DNA of 64,000 nt from Magicicada septendecula (taxonomy: Eukaryota; Arthropoda; Insecta; Hemiptera; Cicadidae): contig CM068367.1 in the NCBI GenBank assembly GCA_034769895.1, positions 710,730,196-710,794,195 of the forward strand, given 5' to 3'. Positions 12,215 through 24,984 of this stretch are shown here, piece after piece. The notes under the pieces were generated by a model. The model did no database searches. It was not told the origin of the DNA and saw only the letters and a list, made by a program, of their open reading frames with translations. The first letter of the stretch is position 1. Every line of letters starts with the position of its first letter. A program made the position numbers and the translations under genes.

Positions 12215-14146
12215 CCTCAGAGAGAGAAGAGGAATTTTCACACAGATGTAATATATTTCAACCATATGTTGTTACTGGGCAAGGGGGTCACAAAGCGTGT
12301 GACAATAGAGGTAGGCAGTGTATTGTCTAGCTCGACTTTGCAGCTGTTAACAATGGGATTGTTTCCTACAGACTGTAACACGTTATTTTCCTGTCTAAGA
12401 TTGTCGTCAAAACAACAGGTTGGCGAATGACTTTTGTACAGGAAAGAACCTGGGGTTACAACATTTAAATATCCTTACCTATATTATTTTTCGTTATAAT
12501 GATTATAAAACTCTTTATCCTAATTTATGATTTTACTTACTTAAATATGAGTTCTTATTCTAATTTTTTTTTATAAGGTATTTATATTTCTTATTATTAA
12601 CCCTCACTTTTTTCTTGTTAAAAGGGGTAAATATCTGACCTTTTTATTTATCTATATTTATTATTGTAGTTCCAAGTAGTCTTTATTATTTTACTTCACG
12701 CAAAAGGGAGAGATTTTAAATTAACAGGGTAGTTAAACTATCAGAGTGAATAACTCTACAAGGTATTAAATGACAATAGCAGAAAAGCAAAACCAAAACA
12801 TAGTACCGCATTTTATTTTGCTATTAAGCAGAGTGGCGCGTTTTATAACGTTTCCACGTTATAATATCGGGAACCTGGTTAATTGGCTCAGGTCAATTAA
12901 ACAGGCTGCCATAATATTAACAAACTCATAATTAACTGAAATATAAACAAACGCTAAATAGGATCCCGTGAATTCAGGAATTTTGACAGGGGTTTGTAGA
13001 TTTATTTACTCACCTTTTTGGACCATGACATCTCTTTATTACATACTGGTTTTTACATCATAGTAGAAAATTAGTAATGTGTATACTAAAGACAAACATA
13101 TTTGCACATTTCGTACAATTGAAATTAGTGTGTCATGGGTGAACATATTGTCAACACAACTTTCTGTACGCTGTATCAGCAGCGGAGACTCTGAGTCAAC
13201 TGGACTAACTAACTAACTATAGGGGTAATGGGGCTGTCCCCGCGCGGGTAGTTTCTCAGCGCGAAAAGTAGTTCTCAATTATTATTAATTATTTTCCATT
13301 AATTTGCTTACAAATTTAATTGCATCTCTCTATACTTTTATTATTCTTTTATGTAACGTGAGGTCGTTATAGATTCTTTGGGGTTCTTACATTTTATTTT
13401 ATTAACTGATACATTGGCAAATCGGCATGTTACTACCGGTTTTGGGGGCATGTAGAAAGGGTTCATCAGTACCTTATCAAATTATTTTAGTATTATAATT
13501 TTTTTTTTTATTGTGGGATTTAGGTATCTTAAATCGTCACATACTCCTCCACTTAAAGAAGACACAGGGTCAGGGAACGATGTGTTCTCAACGGGGAAAT
13601 AGATTGGAATCGCACTGGGAGTTAGCTCGGAATTTCCGTGTGAAATTCCTTTCTCTCTTTAAGCAATTTCCTCGAGAGGTACATGAATCACTCTCAATTT
13701 AATATTTACTATTAACAAGAGATATAATACCATATTAACTAATACTTAAAATACATAAAAATCAAAGTTCATAAAATATATACAGTAGAATACACAAAAT
13801 TCATCTTAATTCTACTACTTAAGACTACTACCGGTTTTTTGTGTTTAGTTTTTTGCTACTCTTTTCATGGAGTTACTCTTCATAGAGTATGTTTCACATC
13901 CTTACTGTGTTTTCTTTTCTCTTTCAAGGGTTTCGTTGAATCGTAGTTGACGAATCATTGTATTAAAGTACTGGTAAAGTACTCGTAATGTAACGTTACT
14001 TATATTTTGTGTCAGCTGACTTCTCACTTTGCTTATTCTTTCTCGATGAACAGGATCTAAGGTTGATCAGGCCTCATACCTATTTATACGATTTGGTAAT
14101 TAAGTAGTGACTCAATTACAATATAGCAAATATACGTCTTAATACA
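12215..14146 (-). repeat. Short LTR, class B type (1,932 bp)
   Basis: Third class B LTR, same edges and diagnostic bases as LTR 5708-7639. Confidence 0.82.
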
Positions 14147-14147
14147 T

Positions 14148-15467
14148 CTATCCTTCTCTACTTCGTTTCTTTTCTTGCTCACTAGCATGCTTATTTCCGT
14201 GATAATTTTTTATCTGGGAAACATAACTTCTATGTACATAATTATTCGTAGTGGGTTCATACAGTGCTACGGTTACGGGAGTTAAGTATCTGTAAATTTT
14301 GTAAGGGCCACACCATCGGTAAGATAATTTGGAGGTGGTCTTATCAACTGCACTACTCGTCGGATGAGTTTTGTACATCACTAAGTCTCCGACTTGATAC
14401 TTTATTTCTTTATTATCCCGCTCGTGATATTTTCGCGATTTTCTCAAGTTCACTTTTAAGTTGGCGCGAGCTTAGTTCCATATCTTTTTTATATTTTTAC
14501 CACTGATTTCGCGGGGTAGCAATTCATGTATTTTCCACTTGGTGGATAATGGGTGATTTGGTTTATATTTATACAACAAATCAAAGGGTGTCGATTTATG
14601 TCCTTCATGATATGCTGAGTTGAATGCAAATTGTATCCAGGATAGGTTCTGGTCCCAAGATGTTTGGTCGTTTGCATGGTAGGCTATTAAAGCAGATTTT
14701 AGGTTCTGCAAATACCTTTCAGCTATATTGCCTTGTGGACGATACTCGGTAATGGTAATGTGGTCTATGCCTAGTCTGAAACACATATCCTTGAATTCTT
14801 TGGACTGAAACTGGGGTCCGTTATTTGACACTAGATGTACTGGTGTACCGAAGTCTTTAAATAATCTATCTTGCAAAATCTTCACTGTGGTAGATGCTAA
14901 CGCTCGTCGCATGGGATACATCCAGACGAATTTGGTAAATGAGTCTACACAAATGAGTAGCATGGCATTACCTGATTTTGAACGTGGGTAGGGGCCAGAA
15001 AAGTCTAAGTAAATTTTAGAAAAGGGGGTAGTGGGAGTCTCCGAGATTAATTTACCTATGTGGCTGTTTCTCGCTGGCTTGCTCAGTGCACACAAATTAC
15101 ACTGTTTTTTACGAATTTAGCTATCTCGCTGTTCATATTTTCCCAATGATATTCTTTTCGAATACGATGTATAGTTTTATTTATTCCCATATGTGCTCTA
15201 ATGGTGGATGAGTGGTAGTATTCCATAAGCATTGGTTTAATAATATCCGGGGCAATTATTCTCAAGGATTTTCCATTAGCTACTTTGTAACATAATACTG
15301 TCTTACTCAATATATATTTCTCTGAATTATTTCCTTTATCTAACTGTTCTATTATTTTATTTAAATACGGGTCTTGTTGTTGATACCGAGCTGTTTCAGT
15401 AAATGCCAGTGGGAATGCAGTATTTAGCGTATTGATTATCGATGTTTCACCACTTTCCTTATTTTCG
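14148..15467 (-). pseudogene. Integrase remnant of pol, class B copy 3
   Basis: Pieces lie at 15083-15310, 14472-15095 and 14148-14453, with the class B zinc-finger insertion, Asp-to-Asn change and TAA codon. Confidence 0.88.
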
Positions 15468-17400
15468 CCTCAGAGAGAGAAGAGGAATTTTCACACAGAT
15501 GTAATATATTTCAACCATATGTTGTTACTGGGCAAGGGGGTCACAAAGCGTGTGACAATAGAGGTAGGCAGTGTATTGTCTAGCTCGACTTTGCAGCTGT
15601 TAACAATGGGATTGTTTCCTACAGACTGTAACACGTTATTTTCCTGTCTAAGATTGTCGTCAAAACAACAGGTTGGCGAATGACTTTTGTACAGGAAAGA
15701 ACCTGGGGTTACAACATTTAAATATCCTTACCTATATTATTTTTCGTTATAATGATTATAAAACTCTTTATCCTAATTTATGATTTTACTTACTTAAATA
15801 TGAGTTCTTATTCTAATTTTTTTTTATAAGGTATTTATATTTCTTATTATTAACCCTCACTTTTTTCTTGTTAAAAGGGGTAAATATCTGACCTTTTTAT
15901 TTATCTATATTTATTATTGTAGTTCCAAGTAGTCTTTATTATTTTACTTCACGCAAAAGGGAGAGATTTTAAATTAACAGGGTAGTTAAACTATCAGAGT
16001 GAATAACTCTACAAGGTATTAAATGACAATAGCAGAAAAGCAAAACCAAAACATAGTACCGCATTTTATTTTGCTATTAAGCAGAGTGGCGCGTTTTATA
16101 ACGTTTCCACGTTATAATATCGGGAACCTGGTTAATTGGCTCAGGTCAATTAAACAGGCTGCCATAATATTAACAAACTCATAATTAACTGAAATATAAA
16201 CAAACGCTAAATAGGATCCCGTGAATTCAGGAATTTTGACAGGGGTTTGTAGATTTATTTACTCACCTTTTTGGACCATGACATCTCTTTATTACATACT
16301 GGTTTTTACATCATAGTAGAAAATTAGTAATGTGTATACTAAAGACAAACATATTTGCACATTTCGTACAATTGAAATTAGTGTGTCATGGGTGAACATA
16401 TTGTCAACACAACTTTCTGTACGCTGTATCAGCAGCGGAGACTCTGAGTCAACTGGACTAACTAACTAACTATAGGGGTAATGGGGCTGTCCCCGCGCGG
16501 GTAGTTTCTCAGCGCGAAAAGTAGTTCTCAATTATTATTAATTATTTTCCATTAATTTGCTTACAAATTTAATTGCATCTCTCTATACTTTTATTATTCT
16601 TTTATGTAACGTGAGGTCGTTATAGATTCTTTGGGGTTCTTACATTTTATTTTATTAACTGATACATTGGCAAATCGGCATGTTACTACCGGTTTTGGGG
16701 GCATGTAGAAAGGGTTCATCAGTACCTTATCAAATTATTTTAGTATTATAATTTTTTTTTTTTATTGTGGGATTTAGGTATCTTAAATCGTCACATACTC
16801 CTCCACTTAAAGAAGACACAGGGTCAGGGAACGATGTGTTCTCAACGGGGAAATAGATTGGAATCGCACTGGGAGTTAGCTCGGAATTTCCGTGTGAAAT
16901 TCCTTTCTCTCTTTAAGCAATTTCCTCGAGAGGTACATGAATCACTCTCAATTTAATATTTACTATTAACAAGAGATATAATACCATATTAACTAATACT
17001 TAAAATACATAAAAATCAAAGTTCATAAAATATATACAGTAGAATACACAAAATTCATCTTAATTCTACTACTTAAGACTACTACCGGTTTTTTGTGTTT
17101 AGTTTTTTGCTACTCTTTTCATGGAGTTACTCTTCATAGAGTATGTTTCACATCCTTACTGTGTTTTCTTTTCTCTTTCAAGGGTTTCGTTGAATCGTAG
17201 TTGACGAATCATTGTATTAAAGTACTGGTAAAGTACTCGTAATGTAACGTTACTTATATTTTGTGTCAGCTGACTTCTCACTTTGCTTATTCTTTCTCGA
17301 TGAACAGGATCTAAGGTTGATCAGGCCTCATACCTATTTATACGATTTGGTAATTAAGTAGTGACTCAATTACAATATAGCAAATATACGTCTTAATACA
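15468..17400 (-). repeat. Short LTR, class B type (1,933 bp)
   Basis: Fourth class B LTR, same edges and diagnostic bases; PLE site empty. Confidence 0.82.
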
Positions 17401-17401
17401 T

Positions 17402-18721
17402 CTATCCTTCTCTACTTCGTTTCTTTTCTTGCTCACTAGCATGCTTATTTCCGTGATAATTTTTTATCTGGGAAACATAACTTCTATGTACATAATTATT
17501 CGTAGTGGGTTCATACAGTGCTACGGTTACGGGAGTTAAGTATCTGTAAATTTTGTAAGGGCCACACCATCGGTAAGATAATTTGGAGGTGGTCTTATCA
17601 ACTGCACTACTCGTCGGATGAGTTTTGTACATCACTAAGTCTCCGACTTGATACTTTATTTCTTTATTATCCCGCTCGTGATATTTTCGCGATTTTCTCA
17701 AGTTCACTTTTAAGTTGGCGCGAGCTTAGTTCCATATCTTTTTTATATTTTTACCACTGATTTCGCGGGGTAGCAATTCATGTATTTTCCACTTGGTGGA
17801 TAATGGGTGATTTGGTTTATATTTATACAACAAATCAAAGGGTGTCGATTTATGTCCTTCATGATATGCTGAGTTGAATGCAAATTGTATCCAGGATAGG
17901 TTCTGGTCCCAAGATGTTTGGTCGTTTGCATGGTAGGCTATTAAAGCAGATTTTAGGTTCTGCAAATACCTTTCAGCTATATTGCCTTGTGGACGATACT
18001 CGGTAATGGTAATGTGGTCTATGCCTAGTCTGAAACACATATCCTTGAATTCTTTGGACTGAAACTGGGGTCCGTTATTTGACACTAGATGTACTGGTGT
18101 ACCGAAGTCTTTAAATAATCTATCTTGCAAAATCTTCACTGTGGTAGATGCTAACGCTCGTCGCATGGGATACATCCAGACGAATTTGGTAAATGAGTCT
18201 ACACAAATGAGTAGCATGGCATTACCTGATTTTGAACGTGGGTAGGGGCCAGAAAAGTCTAAGTAAATTTTAGAAAAGGGGGTAGTGGGAGTCTCCGAGA
18301 TTAATTTACCTATGTGGCTGTTTCTCGCTGGCTTGCTCAGTGCACACAAATTACACTGTTTTTTACGAATTTAGCTATCTCGCTGTTCATATTTTCCCAA
18401 TGATATTCTTTTCGAATACGATGTATAGTTTTATTTATTCCCATATGTGCTCTAATGGTGGATGAGTGGTAGTATTCCATAAGCATTGGTTTAATAATAT
18501 CCGGGGCAATTATTCTCAAGGATTTTCCATTAGCTACTTTGTAACATAATACTGTCTTACTCAATATATATTTCTCTGAATTATTTCCTTTATCTAACTG
18601 TTCTATTATTTTATTTAAATACGGGTCTTGTTGTTGATACCGAGCTGTTTCAGTAAATGCCAGTGGGAATGCAGTATTTAGCGTATTGATTATCGATGTT
18701 TCACCACTTTCCTTATTTTCG
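17402..18721 (-). pseudogene. Integrase remnant of pol, class B copy 4
   Basis: Pieces lie at 18337-18564, 17726-18349 and 17402-17707, with all class B lesions. Confidence 0.88.
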
Positions 18722-20654
18722 CCTCAGAGAGAGAAGAGGAATTTTCACACAGATGTAATATATTTCAACCATATGTTGTTACTGGGCAAGGGGGTCACAA
18801 AGCGTGTGACAATAGAGGTAGGCAGTGTATTGTCTAGCTCGACTTTGCAGCTGTTAACAATGGGATTGTTTCCTACAGACTGTAACACGTTATTTTCCTG
18901 TCTAAGATTGTCGTCAAAACAACAGGTTGGCGAATGACTTTTGTACAGGAAAGAACCTGGGGTTACAACATTTAAATATCCTTACCTATATTATTTTTCG
19001 TTATAATGATTATAAAACTCTTTATCCTAATTTATGATTTTACTTACTTAAATATGAGTTCTTATTCTAATTTTTTTTTATAAGGTATTTATATTTCTTA
19101 TTATTAACCCTCACTTTTTTCTTGTTAAAAGGGGTAAATATCTGACCTTTTTATTTATCTATATTTATTATTGTAGTTCCAAGTAGTCTTTATTATTTTA
19201 CTTCACGCAAAAGGGAGAGATTTTAAATTAACAGGGTAGTTAAACTATCAGAGTGAATAACTCTACAAGGTATTAAATGACAATAGCAGAAAAGCAAAAC
19301 CAAAACATAGTACCGCATTTTATTTTGCTATTAAGCAGAGTGGCGCGTTTTATAACGTTTCCACGTTATAATATCGGGAACCTGGTTAATTGGCTCAGGT
19401 CAATTAAACAGGCTGCCATAATATTAACAAACTCATAATTAACTGAAATATAAACAAACGCTAAATAGGATCCCGTGAATTCAGGAATTTTGACAGGGGT
19501 TTGTAGATTTATTTACTCACCTTTTTGGACCATGACATCTCTTTATTACATACTGGTTTTTACATCATAGTAGAAAATTAGTAATGTATATACTAAAGAC
19601 AAACATATTTGCACATTTCGTACAATTGAAATTAGTGTGTCATGGGTGAACATATTGTCAACACAACTTTCTGTACGCTGTATCAGCAGCGGAGACTCTG
19701 AGTCAACTGGACTAACTAACTAACTATAGGGGTAATGGGGCTGTCCCCGCGCGGGTAGCTTCTCAGCGCGAAAAGTAGTTCTCAATTATTATTAATTATT
19801 TTCCATTAATTTGCTTACAAATTTAATTGCATCTCTCTATACTTTTATTATTCTTTTATGTAACGTGAGGTCGTTATAGATTCTTTGGGGTTCTTACATT
19901 TTATTTTATTAACTGATACATTGGCAAATCGGCATGTTACTACCGGTTTTGGGGGCATGTAGAAAGGGTTCATCAGTAACTTATCAAATTATTTTAGTAT
20001 TATAATTTTTTTTTTTTATTGTGGGATTTAGGTATCTTAAATCGTCACATACTCCTCCACTTAAAGAAGACACAGGGTCATGGAACGATGTGTTCTCAAC
20101 GGGGAAATAGATTGGAATCGCACTGGGAGTTAGCTCGGAATTTCCGTGTGAAATTCCTTTCTCTCTTTAAGCAATTTCCTCGAGAGGTACATGAATCACT
20201 CTCAATTTAATATTTACTATTAACAAGAGATATAATACCATATTAACTAATACTTAAAATACATAAAAATCAAAGTTCATAAAATATATACAGTAGAATA
20301 CACAAAATTCATCTTAATTCTACTACTTAAGACTACTACCGGTTTTTTGTGTTTAGTTTTTTGCTACTCTTTTCATGGAGTTACTCTTCATAGAGTATGT
20401 TTCACATCCTTACTGTGTTTTCTTTTCTCTTTCAAGGGTTTCGTTGAATCGTAGTTGACGAATCATTGTATTAAAGTACTGGTAAAGTACTCGTAATGTA
20501 ACGTTACTTATATTTTGTGTCAGCTGACTTCTCACTTTGCTTATTCTTTCTCGATGAACAGGATCTAAGGTTGATCAGGCCTCATACCTATTTATACGAT
20601 TTGGTAATTAAGTAGTGACTCAATTACAATATAGCAAATATACGTCTTAATACA
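18722..20654 (-). repeat. Short LTR, class B type (1,933 bp), last of the block
   Basis: Fifth class B LTR. It carries private substitutions (gtatatac for gtgtatac near 19586, gtagcttctcag near 19757, cagtaactt near 19975, gtcatggaac near 20079), which suggests it is the most diverged member at the edge of the block. Confidence 0.82.
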
Positions 20655-20655
20655 T

Positions 20656-21975
20656 CTATCCTTCTCTACTTCGTTTCTTTTCTTGCTCACTAGCATGCTT
20701 ATTTCCGTGATAATTTTTTATCTGGGAAACATAACTTCTATGTACATAATTATTCGTAGTGGGTTCATACAGTGCTACGGTTACGGGAGTTAAGTATCTG
20801 TAAATTTTGTAAGGGCCACACCATCGGTAAGATAATTTGGAGGTGGTCTTATCAACTGCACTACTCGTCGGATGAGTTTTGTACATCACTAAGTCTCCGA
20901 CTTGATACTTTATTTCTTTATTATCCCGCTCGTGATATTTTCGCGATTTTCTCAAGTTCACTTTTAAGTTGGCGCGAGCTTAGTTCCATATCTTTTTTAT
21001 ATTTTTACCACTGATTTCGCGGGGTAGCAATTCATGTATTTTCCACTTGGTGGATAATGGGTGATTTGGTTTATATTTATACAACAAATCAAAGGGTGTC
21101 GATTTATGTCCTTCATGATATGCTGAGTTGAATGCAAATTGTATCCAGGATAGGTTCTGGTCCCAAGATGTTTGGTCGTTTGCATGGTAGGCTATTAAAG
21201 CAGATTTTAGGTTCTGCAAATACCTTTCAGCTATATTGCCTTGTGGACGATACTCGGTAATGGTAATGTGGTCTATGCCTAGTCTGAAACACATATCCTT
21301 GAATTCTTTGGACTGAAACTGGGGTCCGTTATTTGACACTAGATGTACTGGTGTACCGAAGTCTTTAAATAATCTATCTTGCAAAATCTTCACTGTGGTA
21401 GATGCTAACGCTCGTCGCATGGGATACATCCAGACGAATTTGGTAAATGAGTCTACACAAATGAGTAGCATGGCATTACCTGATTTTGAACGTGGGTAGG
21501 GGCCAGAAAAGTCTAAGTAAATTTTAGAAAAGGGGGTAGTGGGAGTCTCCGAGATTAATCTACCTATGTGGCTGTTTCTCGCTGGCTTGCTCAGTGCACA
21601 CAAATTACACTGTTTTTTACGAATTTAGCTATCTCGCTGTTCATATTTTCCCAATGATATTCTTTTCGAATACGATGTATAGTTTTATTTATTCCCATAT
21701 GTGCTCTAATGGTGGATGAGTGGTAGTATTCCATAAGCATTGGTTTAATAATATCCGGGGCAATTATTCTCAAGGATTTTCCATTAGCTACTTTGTAACA
21801 TAATACTGTCTTACTCAATATATATTTCTCTGAATTATTTCCTTTATCTAACTGTTCTATTATTTTATTTAAATACGGGTCTTGTTGTTGATACCGAGCT
21901 GTTTCAGTAAATGCCAGTGGGAATGCAGTATTTAGCGTATTGATTATCGATGTTTCACCACTTTCCTTATTTTCG
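20656..21975 (-). pseudogene. Integrase remnant of pol, class B copy 5
   Basis: Pieces lie at 21591-21818, 20980-21603 and 20656-20961. It has the class B lesions plus a private Lys-to-Arg in HIGRLISE. Confidence 0.88.
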
Positions 21976-22810
21976 CCTCAGAGAGAGAAGAGGAATTTTC
22001 ACACAGATGTAATATATTTCAACCATATGTTGTTACTGGGCAAGGGGGTCACAAAGCGTGTGACAATAGAGGTAGGCAGTGTATTGTCTAGCTCGACTTT
22101 GCAGCTGTTAACAATGGGATTGTTTCCTACAGACTGTAACACGTTATTTTCCTGTCTAAGATTGTCGTCAAAACGACAGGTTGGCGAATGACTTTTGTAC
22201 AGGAAAGAACCTGGGGTTACAACATTTAAATATCCTTACCTATATTATTTTGCGTTATAATGATTATAAAACTCTTTATCCTAATTTATGATTTTACTTA
22301 CTTAAATATGAGTTCTTATTCTAATTTTTTTTTATAGGGTATTTATATTTCTTATTATTAACCCTCACTTTTTTCTTGTTAAAAGGGGTAAATATCTGAC
22401 CTTTTTATTTATCTATATTTATTATTGTAGTTCCAAGTAGTCTTTATTATTTTACTTCACGCAAAAGGGAGAGATTTTAAATTAACAGGGTAGTTAAACT
22501 ATCAGAGTGAATAACTCTACAAGGTATTAAATGACAATAGCAGAAAAGCAAAACAAAAACATAGTACCGCATTTTATTTTGCTATTAAGCAGAGTGGCGC
22601 GTTTTATAACGTTTCCACGTTATAACATCGGGAACCTGGTTAATTGGCTCAGGTCAATTAAACAGGCTGCCATAATATTAACAAACTCATAATTAACTGA
22701 AATATAAACAAACGCTAAATAGGATCCCGTGAATTCAGGAATTTTGACAGGGGTTTGTAGATTTATTTAGTCACCTTTTTGGACCATGACATCTCTTTAT
22801 TACATACTGG
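21976..22810 (-). repeat. Truncated LTR (835 bp) ending at a deletion junction
   Basis: It matches the left part of a class C-type LTR up to ttacatactgg, then stops. Other LTRs continue with tttttacatcatag. The last 27 bp of an LTR reappear at 23637-23663 beyond the PLE piece. Confidence 0.85.
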
Positions 22811-23636
22811 AAATGGATACAATAAAAATACTATCATCAAAATAGAAAATAAAATCAAATACAAAATAAAAACTGAACAATTAAGAATTAATCAAACTGA
22901 ACAACATATAAATAATAACAACAACAAAAAATGGGCCACATTCACATATATAAATAATAAAATGACAAAACTAACAAAACTATTTAAAAACACAGATATA
23001 AAAATAGCATACAAAACTAATAAAAATAAATTACAAAATCTAAATAGCTCACACAACAAAGATAATACAACAACCAACGGTATATACAAAATTGAATGCC
23101 AAGATTGCAATAAATGTTATATAGGACAAACAAAAAAACAGCTGAAAAAACGTTATTTTGAACACCTAAATGCATACAAAAACCAAATATATATAAATCC
23201 AATTTAGCCACACATGCAATAAACACAGGACATGAATTCCCAGACATAACCAATGTAACACTAATAAAACATATACCACACAAAGGCACCATAATGAACA
23301 TTTGGGAAAATTTACAGATTTACAAACATAAAACACAAAACAAACTAATACCAGAACAAATACAAATCAATACAAAACATGACACAATATTCAAAGCACT
23401 CAACATCGAAAATACAGAAAATACAAAAACAGGTACCACAACCACACACAATAATGCAACATTAATAGACCAAAGACCAACAAACTACCTTAATAACATC
23501 CAGAAGCCAACACACAAATACTTCACCAGAAACAAGATGGCGAAGGCTGAAGATGAGAGAACAGGAACTCTCGAAACATGTTCCTAATAGGAAAAAAGTA
23601 TATCTTGAGGTAAATTTTAGTTATAAATATTAAAGT
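22811..23636 (+). mobile_element. Penelope-like element, right-arm fragment with GIY-YIG endonuclease
   Basis: The plus strand encodes the linker and the GIY-YIG domain (frame 22779-23207, containing GIYKIECQDCNKCYIGQT and a KRYFEH block), then, after a frameshift in the atatatata tract near 23195, the C-terminal piece (23294-23587, MNIWENLQIYKHK). The 5' part is missing. The 3' end meets the right-hand 14-bp target copy at 23637-23650. Confidence 0.85.
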
Positions 23637-24984
23637 AATATAGCAAATATACGTCTCAATACATCTATCCTTTTCTACTTCGTTTCTTTCTTGCTCACTA
23701 GCATGCTTATTTCCGTGATAATATTTTATCTGGGAAACATGACTTCTACGTACATAATTATTCGTAGTGGGTTCATACAGTGCTACGGTTACGGGAGTTA
23801 AGTATCTGTAAATTTTGTAAGGGCCACACCATTGGTAAGATAATTTGGAGGTGGTCTTATCAACTGCACTACTCGTCAGATGAGTTTTGTACATCACTAA
23901 GTCTCCGACTTGATACTTTATTTCTTTACTATCCCGCTCGTGATATTTTCGCGATTTTCTCAAGTTCACTCTTAAGTTAGCGCGAGCTTCGTTCCATATC
24001 TTTTTTATATTTTTACCACTGATTTCGCGGGGTAGCAATTCATGTATTTTCCACTTGGTGGATAATGGGTGATTTGGTTTATATTTATACAACAAATCAA
24101 AGGGTGTCGATTTATGTCCTTCATGATATGCTGAGTTGAATGCAAATTGTATCCAGGATAGGTTCTGGTCCCAAGATGTTTGGTCGTTTGCATGGTAGGC
24201 TATTAAAGCAGATTTTAGGTTTTGCAAATACCTATCAGCTATATTACCTTGTGGACGATACTCGGTAACGGTAATGTGGTCTATGCCTAGTCTGAAACAC
24301 ATATCCTTGAATTCTTTGGACTTAAACTGGGGTCCGTTATCTGACACTAGATGTACTGGTGTACCGAAGTCTTTAAATAATCTATCTTGCAAAATCTTCA
24401 CTGTGGTAGATGCTAACGCTCGTCGCATGGGATACATCCAGACGAATTTGGTAAATGAGTCTACGCAAATGAGTAGCATGGCATTACCTGATTTTGAACG
24501 TGGGTAGGGGGCAGAAAAGTCTAAGTAAATTTTAGAAAAGGGGGTAGTGGGAGTCTCCGAGATTAATTTACCTATGTGGCTGTTTCTCGCTGGCTTGCTC
24601 AGTGCACACAAATTACACTGTTTTTTACGAATTTAGCTATCTCGCTGTTCATATTTTCCCAATGATATTCTTTTCGAATACGATGTATAGTTTTATTTAT
24701 TCCCATATGTGCTCTAATGGTGGATGAGTAGGTAGTATTCCATAAGCATTGGTTTAATAATATCCGGGGCAATTATTCTCAAGGATTTTCCATTAGCTAC
24801 TTTGTAACATAATACTGTCTTACTCAATATATATTTCTCTGAATTATTTCCTTTATCTAACTGTTCTATTATTTTATTTAAATACGGGTCTTGTTGTTGA
24901 TACCGAGCTGTTTCAGTAAATGCCAGTGGGAATGCAGTATTTAGCGTATTGATTATCGATGTTTCACCACTTTCCTTATTTTCG
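23523..24984 (-). pseudogene. Integrase remnant with read-through into PLE (hybrid unit)
   Basis: The 362-codon frame (23523-24611) covers the catalytic core, GPY/F module (WCGPYKIYRYL) and the pol end. A 1-nt deletion (ttcgtttctttcttgc for ttcgtttcttttcttgc) bypasses the normal stop, so reading continues through the LTR tip into antisense PLE 3' sequence. The second catalytic Asp is intact, but the Glu is replaced by Asp (GNIADRYL). Upstream, the zinc finger has the 2-nt insertion and the extra base near 24730. Integrase-specific sequence spans about 23664-24984. Confidence 0.82.

Larger units (their letters stand above)
5708..21975 (-). repeat. Class B block: five near-identical 3,253-3,254-bp units
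   Basis: Five consecutive units begin at 5708, 8961, 12215, 15468 and 18722. Each is a 1.93-kb LTR followed by a 1.32-kb integrase remnant. One-base length differences map to T runs such as that before the gtgggatttagg block. All five carry the same catalytic Asp-to-Asn change and the same nonsense codon. The fifth unit shows a few private changes (for example gtcatggaac for gtcagggaac near 20079). There is no PLE insert, so these LTRs serve as the empty site. Confidence 0.92.
21976..24984 (-). repeat. Hybrid 3,009-bp unit: truncated LTR fused to the right arm of the PLE
   Basis: The LTR runs from 21976 to 22810 and stops abruptly at ttacatactgg. It is joined to PLE sequence in plus orientation (22811-23636), then to the last 27 bp of the LTR (23637-23663) and an integrase fragment. 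The LTR part matches class C LTRs (gtcaaaacgacagg, atagggtat), so the unit is best explained as a class C unit that lost the rest of the LTR, the left PLE arm and the start of the right arm in one deletion. Confidence 0.85.
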
